DNA from: CBDUEF01 sp018063485
Lineage (GTDB): Bacteria; Pseudomonadota; Alphaproteobacteria; Rhodobacterales; Rhodobacteraceae
DNA length: 18,463 bases
NCBI GenBank assembly: GCA_037045435.1
Contig: JBAOID010000026.1
Coordinates: 1 to 18,463 of the forward strand
Direction of reading: 5' to 3'
Position numbers and translations under genes: made by a program
Part shown: in pieces, positions 6,792 to 14,622 of the stretch
Position numbering within the stretch: position 1 is the stretch's first letter
Layout: every line of letters begins with the position of its first letter
Notes under the pieces: model-generated
What the model saw: the letters and a program-made list of their open reading frames with translations, nothing else
Database searches by the model: none
Told to the model about the DNA's origin: nothing

Positions 6792-8855
6792 CTAGTTTCC
6801 TGCGGCCACCGTGCGCAATTCGCGCTGAATGATCACAGGGCCAGGGCCACTCCCGCCGTCATCATCAAGTGCCGTGGCGCTGCGGGTGGTCTGGCCGAAA
6901 CCTGCCTCGTCCAGCGCTGCCGCCAGCCCGTGTCGGGCTGTCTCACGGGTTGTCACAAGTGCGTCTTGCGCCAGAAAAGCCAGATTTTCGACCGGCGATT
7001 GCGGGGCTGCGGGCGACATCACCACGATCATCCGCTCATGTCCCAAAACGGTGTCGCCGATTTTGAACAGGCCCTTTTTCAGCGTATCACCGGGCTGCAA
7101 GCGGCCAGAATACCAATGGCTGATCGAATAATCCGCGCCGATATAAAGCACGTTCACATCGACAGGCTGATCCATGTTGTTGCGCGCAAGGATATGCACC
7201 TGATCATCGGGAACAAGGCGTGGCACTTGTGACGCGGGCAGGGTGGTGAGCTCGCTCTTGCTCGGGCCGGTCAGCAACTCGACATCAACGTCCAAAGTGC
7301 CTTCGCCAATCGCGGCTCCCATCTTTTGCAAGTTGATCGCCTTGGCCATGGTGCCCAGCGTATCGGCCAGAATGGTGCCCAGCGTTTGTGCATCCTTATC
7401 AGCGGTGGACACCGAAGGGATCGAGGCCAGATCAGCCACCAGACCGGTTGCAGGCAGAACCCAGATCGCATCCGGGCGCGGGCTGTCGGGCAGAATGGCC
7501 AGCCGCAAATCGGCCTCGGTGCCCGCTGGCACAAAGACCAGACGCGGGCCAGCGGCCTTGTGCAACGCGGCATCGGCGGCCTGTAGGGCCGTGGCGGGGA
7601 CGCTCCCCGCATCGGGCAGGGCGATGGTCAGCCTGAAATCAATATCAGCGCCGATCTTGCGCAGCAGATAGCCCTTGGGCAGTTTTTCCGGCATCACGAT
7701 GCCGTCTTGGGCCATGCCTTTGGCGGTAAAGGTTTGCACTTCGGTCAGCGTCACGAAACCAATGGCCTTTTCGGTCGGATCGGCGGCGGTTTGCATTACC
7801 GCCAGAACCGCCCCTTCGGAAAGCCCTTGCAAGCTGCCTGCCGGTATCGAGAACTCCTCACCCTCGCGCTTGCCCGACCATTGCTGCACCCGCTCGCCGG
7901 GGGTGCCAGAGAATGCCACGCGGTCGAGATCGCCTTCAAACAGCGGCGTGGTGGTGGCAAGGGCCGAGGTGGCGTATTTGCGCAAGACTTCCTGGCCGAT
8001 CTGCCCGTAAGTGGCCTGCGGATATTCCGACAGCACCTGAAACAGAGTATAGGTGAAAACGCCCTGCGGCACCCGTCCGGGTTTGTTGGCAGGCAGGTTT
8101 TTTTCGGGCGTGACCTCATTGGTCTGGGCGGCGAAGAAGGCTACGAAACTGCCCTCGCCGGGAAATTTGGCCTGATCAAACGGGGCCTCGGGGATGGCGC
8201 GCGGATCGTCCATGCTGCGGGTTGTCACCTGCATTGCCGCCTCGGGGATGCCCATCGCCTCGGGCGGCAATTTGCGGGTACGCACATCTTCGCTTTCAGG
8301 TGCGCCACGGGTGACGGTGCCGGAATGGCAACTGTCGAACACCGCCCAGACATCGGCGCCCTTTTGGCGCAAACCGTCGATCAGCGTGCCGATCTCATCA
8401 TCGACGAGTGCATTTTCAACACTGCCCACCGATTTTTCCCAAACGCCAATATCGACCGGCAGGAACAACTCGTCCAGCCCATCCACTTCGGTGGAGGGGT
8501 CGCGGGCAGGGGCCTGTGAGCCATGGCCCGAGAAATGCAGATAGACAAAATCGCCGGGCTTTACCTTGGCCGTCAGATCGGCAAAACCCGCACGGATTGC
8601 GGCCAGAGTCGGCGGTGTTGCGCCCTCGATGGCATCGGACAGCACCAGGATATGGTCCTGCGCAAAAGGCACCGGACTTTGCGTTGTCAGGTAGGTTTCC
8701 ACCAGTTTGACATCATTGGACGGGCCTTTCAGCCAGTACCTCTCATCCAGTGAGGGGTATTTGTCGGCCCCGATCAGCAGAGCATAGTTTTCGCGGGCAA
8801 GGGTTGGGGCAGCAAGAAGGCTTAGGGAGGTGGTCAGCGCCAAAGTGCGCAGCAT
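6792..8855 (-). CDS. Secreted caspase/metacaspase-like peptidase C14 with C-terminal extension (caspase 1)
   Basis: A 687-residue exported cysteine protease. A signal peptide ending near APTLA-RENYA is followed by the caspase p20 core (about residues 22-200). Catalytic His111 is in HFSGHGSQ and catalytic Cys176 in FDSCHSGT. Ser109 (two before His) and Asp174 (two before Cys) match residues that form the Arg/Lys S1 pocket in metacaspases, so cleavage after basic residues is predicted. Acidic EVDGLDEL also fits metacaspases. The C-terminal half holds a mixed region and a DUF4384-like beta module (VDVNVLYIGADYS, then PGDTL). The ATG at 8853-8855 was preferred to a TTG at 8867, since that TTG overlaps the stop of the upstream gene and has no ribosome site. 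The gene lies 8 bp after the small PPC-like gene, so both are probably one operon. It is a full-length paralogue of the damaged caspase 2 at 14623-16552. Confidence 0.88.
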   Translation of the reverse strand: MLRTLALTTSLSLLAAPTLARENYALLIGADKYPSLDERYWLKGPSNDVKLVETYLTTQSPVPFAQDHILVLSDAIEGATPPTLAAIRAGFADLTAKVKPGDFVYLHFSGHGSQAPARDPSTEVDGLDELFLPVDIGVWEKSVGSVENALVDDEIGTLIDGLRQKGADVWAVFDSCHSGTVTRGAPESEDVRTRKLPPEAMGIPEAAMQVTTRSMDDPRAIPEAPFDQAKFPGEGSFVAFFAAQTNEVTPEKNLPANKPGRVPQGVFTYTLFQVLSEYPQATYGQIGQEVLRKYATSALATTTPLFEGDLDRVAFSGTPGERVQQWSGKREGEEFSIPAGSLQGLSEGAVLAVMQTAADPTEKAIGFVTLTEVQTFTAKGMAQDGIVMPEKLPKGYLLRKIGADIDFRLTIALPDAGSVPATALQAADAALHKAAGPRLVFVPAGTEADLRLAILPDSPRPDAIWVLPATGLVADLASIPSVSTADKDAQTLGTILADTLGTMAKAINLQKMGAAIGEGTLDVDVELLTGPSKSELTTLPASQVPRLVPDDQVHILARNNMDQPVDVNVLYIGADYSISHWYSGRLQPGDTLKKGLFKIGDTVLGHERMIVVMSPAAPQSPVENLAFLAQDALVTTRETARHGLAAALDEAGFGQTTRSATALDDDGGSGPGPVIIQRELRTVAAGN

Positions 8856-8863
8856 TGGCGGGC

Positions 8864-9496
8864 TCAATTCGTCATCAGCGCATATTTCGCGCCGTTCGGG
8901 CCAAGGTTTTCAACCTTCATCACATAGCTGCCTGATTGTGCTGGCCGCCAGCCGCAATAGGCGATGTGGCTTTTATCGGTATCGGAACACACCAGCCTTC
9001 CCTGGCTGTCATAGATGGAAAGATTCATGTCGGTTGCAGATTTTGCCTCGACATAGACTTCGGCATATTCGCCGCCGAGAAATTCGACCGCCGGATAGGC
9101 ATCAAGACCGCCGTTTCTTAGCTGGCCGATGTTGTAGACAGGCCCCGAGGAAACCCCTTTGGTGCTTTCGGCCCGCACATCTTCGGCAAGTCCCATCACC
9201 ACCTCATTGCCTTCGGCCAGATCTTCCGCGCTGGCCAGCATATCCTCCCAATCCAGCGGTGCATCGGTTTCGCTGGTTGCCCCTTCGGCGCTGCGATCTG
9301 TTGCGACCGGGTTCAGGCCTTTGCGCAGCTTGGCGGCTGAGATTATCAGGATCGGGTCTTTCATCGCCAAGCCCGCATCATAAAGCCGTGCCGAGAGTTC
9401 GGCGATTTTCACCGGGGACAGATCTTGTGCCGTCGAGGGCAGGGCAAGAAAGCCGCTGAGGGCGATGGCGGACAATGAGAGGGCATAGCGATTCAC
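8864..9496 (-). CDS. Small secreted protein with PPC-like C-terminal domain (protein A)
   Basis: A 210-residue exported protein of no recognised named family. It starts with GTG (9494-9496) behind a strong GGAGG; the open frame goes 90 codons further, but no good start is seen there. A signal peptide ends near LPSTAQ (residues 19-24). Residues 25-115 look helical and charged. Residues about 120-210 form a beta-rich module like bacterial pre-peptidase C-terminal (PPC) domains: EYAEVYV, NLSIYDSQGRLVC, a Cys170-Cys181 pair, then YVMKVENLG and the end YALMTN. PPC modules usually accompany secreted proteases, and here the caspase 1 gene follows 8 bp downstream, so A may bind, target or inhibit that protease (inference). 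Protein B at the right edge is a clear paralogue, sharing DAP(L/I)D, MLA(S/T)A, the Cys pair and the TN end. Confidence 0.82.
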   Translation of the reverse strand: MNRYALSLSAIALSGFLALPSTAQDLSPVKIAELSARLYDAGLAMKDPILIISAAKLRKGLNPVATDRSAEGATSETDAPLDWEDMLASAEDLAEGNEVVMGLAEDVRAESTKGVSSGPVYNIGQLRNGGLDAYPAVEFLGGEYAEVYVEAKSATDMNLSIYDSQGRLVCSDTDKSHIAYCGWRPAQSGSYVMKVENLGPNGAKYALMTN

Positions 9497-9641
9497 GGTG
9501 ATCCTCCGGCCTTTGATTGGGAATGAACATGCCCATCCCGGTAGGGTCTGTAAACACCTGATCCCCTTATGACGGCCTTTGTCACGGGACCGGCGAACGC
9601 CCGCCCTGTAGATTGATTGCAGAACGAACAAGAGGATACCC
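9497..9641. promoter_or_regulatory. Divergent control region between the caspase 1 operon and the Deg/two-component operon
   Basis: This 145-bp gap lies between two divergent start codons, so both transcripts must begin here or nearby. Each gene has a good ribosome site: GGAGG before the minus-strand GTG and AGAGGA before the plus-strand ATG. A TGAC-N7-GTCA inverted repeat sits at 9570-9584 and a TAGATT (9609-9614) could be a -10 for the plus strand, but no matching -35 is at proper distance. The response regulator encoded two genes on is the obvious candidate to act here. The site assignment is weak; the role as a shared control region is well supported by layout. Confidence 0.5.
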
Positions 9642-10955
9642 ATGTTCACTCTATCCCCCAAGCGCCCCGTGCGTCTTGCGCCTTTGGCCCTTGCGCTATG
9701 GTCGCTGGTCACCCCCGCCTGTGCCGCCGAAGCCCCGCTTGAGCAAGCGATGGCAATGGTTTTCACCGTTCATTCTGCTGATGCCGAGGATCGGTTCCTG
9801 GGGTCGGCCTTCTTGTGGGGCGAGGGGGGCGAGGTGGCAGTGACCAATGCGCATGTTGTGGGTGCTGCGGGCAATGTGCGGCTGACCGATGCGTCGGGCC
9901 ATCAGGAGATCGGCGTTGTGATTGCGCGCGACGCGGCGCGCGATGTGGCGGTGATTGGCGTGGTTGCGGGGCGGCGAGGGTTGGTGGCGGGGCCTGAGGT
10001 GGCACTGGGCCAGGAAGTCTGGGCCTTGGGGGCGCCGTTGGGGATTGAATTCACCCTGACACGCGGCGCGATTTCGGCGCGAGCGCGGCAGGTGGATGCA
10101 ACGGTGCCGATCCGGATGCTTCAGCATGATGCGGCGGTCAATCCGGGCTCGTCGGGGGGGCCGTTGGTTGATGATCAGGGGCGGCTTTTGGGGATGAACA
10201 GCCAGATTGCCGATGGCAGCCGGATGTTTGTGGGCATTGCCTATGCGATTTCGGCTGCTGATCTGGGCACGATTGTGCCGGGATTGATCGAGGAAACGCT
10301 GCTGCCCTTGCCAAGACTGGGGCTGACGGCGCGGGCGGTGGACCGGCAGGTTGCCAAGGCCTTGAACCTGTCGCCGGGTGGATTGTTGGTGGACGCGGTG
10401 GCTCCGGCCAGTCTGGCGGCGAGGGGAGGGATTGTGGCGGGCGATGTGATCCTTGCGCTGGACAATATCCCGGTGACTCAGCCGGGCGATCTGGCCTTTG
10501 CGGTGGAGCGCGCATTGCCGAAAGGCGCGGTTGATGTGGCGATCTTGCGCGATGGCAAGATGATCCTGCTGCCGTTGCCATTGCTGCGTCCGTCGGGCGA
10601 TCCGGGCCTTGCGATGCGTGATGTCGATGCAGGGTCGGCGCGTCGGGTGGCCAGCTACAGCCTTGCCACTTTGGGGATTGTGCTGGGGGAGGCCGGACGG
10701 ATCAGCGTTGTCAGCGAAAACTCGGCAGCACTTTTTGCCGGGGTAGCAGGCGGTGACAGGATATTGGCGGTGAATGGTGCGGAACTGACCGATCCTGCGC
10801 TGACAGCGATCAGTTTTTGCGAGCCGGTCCTGCTGCGGTTGCTGGGCGAGAACGGCATGACGCGCCATGTGGTGATTGACCCTTGGGCAACGGGCGCGCG
10901 CCCGCGTCCCGTTGGCGGTGCGAATGTGCTTGACCCAGCGGTTCTGGTGTTCTGA
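9642..10955 (+). CDS. Deg/HtrA-like trypsin-type serine protease with two PDZ-like domains
   Basis: A 437-residue exported protease. A signal peptide ends near residue 29 (TPACA-AE). The protease domain (about 35-220) has the full triad: His71 in TNAHVVG, Asp101 in ARDVAVIGV and Ser171 in NPGSSGGPL. Two PDZ-like regions follow, about 240-325 (PGGLLVDAVAPASLAA, GDVILALDN) and 345-420 (GDRILAVNG). This is the HtrA/DegP/DegS plan, a periplasmic quality-control or signal-sensing protease. AGAGGA stands before the ATG. It is the first gene of a plus-strand series and ends 23 bp before the response regulator start, which recalls the functional link of DegP with the Cpx two-component system; direct sensing here is inference. 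The Cys at residue 27 is not in a proper lipobox. Confidence 0.88.
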   Translation: MFTLSPKRPVRLAPLALALWSLVTPACAAEAPLEQAMAMVFTVHSADAEDRFLGSAFLWGEGGEVAVTNAHVVGAAGNVRLTDASGHQEIGVVIARDAARDVAVIGVVAGRRGLVAGPEVALGQEVWALGAPLGIEFTLTRGAISARARQVDATVPIRMLQHDAAVNPGSSGGPLVDDQGRLLGMNSQIADGSRMFVGIAYAISAADLGTIVPGLIEETLLPLPRLGLTARAVDRQVAKALNLSPGGLLVDAVAPASLAARGGIVAGDVILALDNIPVTQPGDLAFAVERALPKGAVDVAILRDGKMILLPLPLLRPSGDPGLAMRDVDAGSARRVASYSLATLGIVLGEAGRISVVSENSAALFAGVAGGDRILAVNGAELTDPALTAISFCEPVLLRLLGENGMTRHVVIDPWATGARPRPVGGANVLDPAVLVF

Positions 10956-10978
10956 CAATGGCGACGAATGGAGGCGAC

Positions 10979-11659
10979 ATGGACCGGATTTTGATCATCG
11001 AGGATGACATCGAGACAGCCACCACCGTGGCTGCCGAGGTGCAGGGCCTTGGCTGTGAGGCGGTGGTGGTTCATTCATTGCCCGAAGGTATTGCGGCGGC
11101 CTCGGGCGATTTCAGGGTGATTGTGCTGGACCGGATGCTGCCGGGTGGCGATGGGGTGGATGCCATTGCCACCATGCGGGCCAAAGGCGCCAGCGGGTTG
11201 ATTCTGGTTTTGTCGGCGCTGGGACGGGCTTCAAACCGGGTTGAGGGATTGGACAAAGGCGCGGATGACTATTTGCCCAAACCCTTTGAACCATCCGAGT
11301 TGCGTGCCCGTCTGCGAGCGCTGTTGCGGCGTGGCGCCATGCAAGTGCTGGACAATGACCTGCTGGCCTTTGGCGAGTTGGAAATTCGCATGAAGGCGCG
11401 CACCGTGCATGTCAAACGTGCGCATGTATCTGTCAGCCCCAAGGAATTTGAGCTGATCAGCTATTTCGCGCAAAATGCGGGGCAGGTGGTGACACGGATG
11501 CAGCTTTTGGAAAATGTCTGGAACCTGCATTTCGATCCCGGCACCAATGTGGTGGATGTTCATGTCGGGCGGTTGCGGCGCAAGCTGGAAGAGGCGGGGT
11601 CTGTGGCCATTCAAACCGCGCGGGGCGAGGGCTATGTTTTCGCCCCCCTGGCCGGATGA
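10979..11659 (+). CDS. OmpR/PhoB-family DNA-binding response regulator
   Basis: A 226-residue two-component regulator. The receiver domain (1-115) has the acidic cluster Glu8-Asp9-Asp10, phospho-acceptor Asp51 in IVLDRMLPGGDG, Ser79 in the switch position and Lys101 in LPKPFE. The C-terminal winged-helix domain (about 130-224) shows the OmpR-type pattern, with SPKEFELI, LENVW, VVDVHVGRLRRKL and the closing RGEGYVF. An ATG seven codons upstream (10958) is possible, but the ATG at 10979 has GGAGG just before it and starts the receiver in the usual place (MDRILIIEDD). Its stop overlaps the kinase start as ATGA, so regulator and kinase are coupled. Likely targets are this operon and the divergent caspase 1 operon. 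Confidence 0.92.
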   Translation: MDRILIIEDDIETATTVAAEVQGLGCEAVVVHSLPEGIAAASGDFRVIVLDRMLPGGDGVDAIATMRAKGASGLILVLSALGRASNRVEGLDKGADDYLPKPFEPSELRARLRALLRRGAMQVLDNDLLAFGELEIRMKARTVHVKRAHVSVSPKEFELISYFAQNAGQVVTRMQLLENVWNLHFDPGTNVVDVHVGRLRRKLEEAGSVAIQTARGEGYVFAPLAG

Positions 11660-13014
11660 TCGAACCCGCAGCCCCGTGGCAGGCGCGTGCCACCTTGCGG
11701 TTGGCGGCGCTGTTGGCTCTGGCGGTGACGTTGATGTCTCTGGCCGCCATGGGCCTGCAATATCGGCTGATTGATCAGCGCTTGACCGAGGCCACGCAGG
11801 CGCAACTTGTAGCCGATCTTGATGGGTTTGCCGCGCTTTATGATCAGCGCAGGATCATCGCGTTGCGCCAGGCCATCGAGTACCGCTCGGCAGTGCGCAA
11901 TCCCGGCGAATTGCTGGTGTTGAAAGACCGCAATGGGGTGGTGTTGGCCGGGTCACAAACCGGCTGGCCTGATGGGTTGCAGGCATCGGGTGATGGCTTT
12001 GCTGCAGAGCCGGGTGTCAGTTTCACCCATGGGGGCGCGCGCTGGCTGGGGGTGGCGCGGATCTTGCCAGGAGGCTTTCCGTTGCTGGTGGCACGGTCTT
12101 TGGCCTCGGTTGATGAGACGCTGGCGGCACTTCGGCGCGGCATGGCGGCGCTGGCGGTTGCGCTGATGGCGGCGGGGGCGTTGACCGGTTGGCTGGCGGC
12201 GCGCTCGGTCATGGCACGGCTGGGGCGGATCAATGATCTGGCCGACAGGGTAGCGGCGGGTGATCTGGCGGCACGACTTCCCGGCCCGCGCAGCACGGAT
12301 GAATTTGGCCTGTTGGAATCGCATGTTCATGCGATGCTTGACCGGATCGAGGCGCTGAACCGCGCCACGCACCGGCTTTCCGATACCATCGCGCATGAAT
12401 TGCGCACGCCGCTGAACCGCATGATGCAAAAACTGGCGCGGATAGAGGGGCAAGAGGCCCTGACCGCCGAGTTGCGCGACGAGATGCGCCAGGCGGTTCG
12501 GGTGTTCGATGCGCTTTTGGACATCAGCCGCGCCGAGGCGGATCAGGGCAACGGTGGCGGCTTGGTGCCGGTTGAGCTTTCAGCGGTGACGCGCGAGGTA
12601 TGGGAGCTCTATGAGCCCTTGGCCGAAGACAAGGGATTGGTGACGCGGCTGGACGTTATCCCCGGCCTGCAGATTTTGGGCGACCGCACCTTGATCGGTC
12701 AGATGATCGCCAACCTTCTGGACAATTCGATCAAATATTGCGCGGCGGGGGACGGGATAACGCTGTCGCTGCACCCTGGTAAAGAGCACCATAGGATGTG
12801 TATTCAAGACACAGGTCCGGGTCTGCCTGCCGAGATCAAAGCCGAGGCTTTTGAACGCTTTACCCGTGCAGATCGGGACCGGGCAATTGCCGGGCACGGC
12901 TTGGGGCTGGCCTTGGTTCGGGCGATTGCAACGCGTCACGGCGCACGTCTTGGCCTGCCTGTGGTGGAAAAAGGGTTTGTGCTGGAAATCGACTGGCCTA
13001 AGCTGGCCACCTGA
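11656..13014 (+). CDS. Membrane sensor histidine kinase (HAMP, HisKA, HATPase)
   Basis: A 452-residue inner-membrane kinase partnered with the overlapping OmpR-type regulator. Membrane helix 1 (about 14-36) and helix 2 (162-182) enclose a periplasmic sensor of about 125 residues without a domain I recognise. A HAMP linker (183-235) leads to the H-box with phospho-accepting His247 in DTIAHELRTPLNR. The ATPase domain has the N-box NLLDN (353-357), G1 DTGPGLP (385-391) and G2 GHGLGLALV (413-421), so it should be active. The signal is unknown; the setting between a Deg-like protease and exported proteases suggests an envelope signal. The patatin gene starts 24 bp downstream. Confidence 0.92.
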   Translation: MIEPAAPWQARATLRLAALLALAVTLMSLAAMGLQYRLIDQRLTEATQAQLVADLDGFAALYDQRRIIALRQAIEYRSAVRNPGELLVLKDRNGVVLAGSQTGWPDGLQASGDGFAAEPGVSFTHGGARWLGVARILPGGFPLLVARSLASVDETLAALRRGMAALAVALMAAGALTGWLAARSVMARLGRINDLADRVAAGDLAARLPGPRSTDEFGLLESHVHAMLDRIEALNRATHRLSDTIAHELRTPLNRMMQKLARIEGQEALTAELRDEMRQAVRVFDALLDISRAEADQGNGGGLVPVELSAVTREVWELYEPLAEDKGLVTRLDVIPGLQILGDRTLIGQMIANLLDNSIKYCAAGDGITLSLHPGKEHHRMCIQDTGPGLPAEIKAEAFERFTRADRDRAIAGHGLGLALVRAIATRHGARLGLPVVEKGFVLEIDWPKLAT

Positions 13015-13038
13015 TCAGATGGACCAGTTGCAATTCCC

Positions 13039-14488
13039 ATGAAGAAACTGCTGACTTGCCTTATCTTCCTTGTCGGCTGTGCGGCATGGAACAAGCCAAT
13101 CAATGCGCCGCTTGCAGGTGAAAACCCGGCATTGGTGGAGGTGACTCCCGAAACCATCGGTTCGGGCGAGGTTTATGTGGGGCTGGCGTTTTCGGGCGGC
13201 GGAATGCGCGCCTCGGCCTTTGCCTATGGGATGTTGCAGGAATTGCAGGCCCAAGGCGCGATCACGGGCACCAATGACGGGCTTCTGGATACGGTGCGGC
13301 TGGTGTCTGGGGTGTCGGGCGGCTCGGTTACGGCGGCGCAATTCGGGCTTTACGGGCCAAGGGGGCTGGACGGGTATCGCGAGAAATATCTGATCACCAA
13401 TGCCGAAAAGTATATGGCGAATTCGCTGTTCAACCCGCTGACGGTGGTGAATGGCTTGGCGGGCGGGGCCAATGGGCGCAACACCTTTGGCCGCTATCTG
13501 GATGAAACCCTGTTCCATCACGCGACCTTTGGCGATCTGCGGGCAAGATCAAAGATCAAGACCTGGATCAACGCCACCGATATGGCCAACAACACGCCGT
13601 TTCTGTTTTCGCCCGAAACCTTTGATGCGCTGTGTTCCGATCTGTCGAAACTTTCCGATTTCCGAGGCGGTGACAGCCTCGGCGGCGTTTCCTCTCGTGT
13701 TCACGCCGATTGTCCTTGCGGCCCATCCCACCGATTGCAACTATCGCGAACCAGATTGGTTGACTGCGGCGCGCAACAATCCCGAGGCCACCGCCGCCAT
13801 GAAGGCCCAAGGTGCGGCGCTGGAAAGCTATTCCGATCCCGAGCGGGTGAAATTCGTCAAATTGCTGGATGGCGGCATCACCGACAATTTCGGCACCACG
13901 GGTTTGGCGGTGGAGCGCGCCCGCGCGCAGGCACCCTATGCGCCCATGTCGCCCGAAGAGGCGGTGCGGATGAAGCGGATGCTGTTTCTGGTCGCCAATG
14001 CCGGGGTCGAGGCCGATTATGGCTGGACCCAGAAAATCCCCGGCCCAAGCGGGCTTGGCTTGGGTATGTCGATCGCCACGGCGTCGATGTCGGCGGCAAC
14101 AAGGTCAGGCTATGACGCGATGCGTGGCGAGTTGCGGCTCTGGGAAAGCGAGTTGATCGAATGGCGCTGCGCCTTGCCGCTGTCCGAGGTGCGCAGGTTG
14201 CGCGGATCAACTTCGGGTTGGGATTGCAAGGATCTGAAGATTTTTGTGGGCCAGGCCAGTTTCGAGGGCGTGGACTCTGCGATGCGTACCAAGCTGAACA
14301 AGGTGCCGACAAGGCTGCGATTGAAGACCGATGAGGTTGATCTGGTGATCGAAGCCGGGCGTCTGGCGACCCGTGCCACGCCGGAATTCAATGGTTTTCT
14401 GGGATCTTTGGCGGGTAATTCGGTGGAGAGCCGGATTGAGAAGGGTATTGCAGCGGGCGGGCGCCGCTTGACGCCAGTGAGCAATTGA
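13039..14488 (+). pseudogene. Patatin-like phospholipase lipoprotein, interrupted by a frameshift
   Basis: It begins MKKLLTCLIFLVGC, a lipoprotein signal with lipobox LVGC and acylated Cys14. The patatin motifs follow: oxyanion GGGMRA (53-58) and nucleophile elbow GVSGGS with Ser93. Frame 1 holds to about residue 205, then runs on to a stop at 14113-14115 as unrelated protein (358 residues). The family sequence resumes in the next frame at 13655 (PISEAVTASAAFPLVF), continues through the catalytic Asp277 in LLDGGITDN and ends at 14488. Dropping one T from the TTT at 13652-13654 restores a 482-residue lipase. As written, the product keeps Ser but loses the catalytic Asp, so it should be inactive. 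An intact version would hydrolyse phospholipid or lipid esters at a membrane face of the periplasm. No good ribosome site is seen, so it may rely on readthrough from the kinase gene. Confidence 0.82.
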
Positions 14489-14622
14489 AATCTTCTGGGG
14501 CGCTGCCTTGCCCGCAGCAAGCCGGCTCGGTGCAGGCTGTGTTCCCATCGGTGAAAGATGACGAATTCGGTCATCCGGGCCGCAAGACTTGCCCTCGGGG
14601 CAAAGGATTGTAGGGTTCTTCC
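14489..14622 (+). other. Gap between patatin and caspase 2 genes with two small hairpins
   Basis: This is the only sizeable gap in the plus-strand series. It holds GATGAC-GAATTCG-GTCATC (14557-14575), a 6-bp stem, and TTGCCC-TCG-GGGCAA (14589-14603), a 6-bp stem with a 3-base loop. Neither is followed by a T-run, so neither is a good intrinsic terminator. They could shape RNA processing or be meaningless. No separate promoter was recognised. Confidence 0.25.

Noticed and set aside
9579..9614. A sigma-70 promoter TTGTCA ... TAGATT before the Deg-like gene.
   Set aside because: The spacing of 24 bases is far from the usual 16-18, so it was not listed as a promoter.
9696..10958. A 420-codon minus-strand open frame opposite the Deg-like protease.
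   Set aside because: Low-complexity basic composition and full overlap with a protease having an intact triad and two PDZ-like regions.
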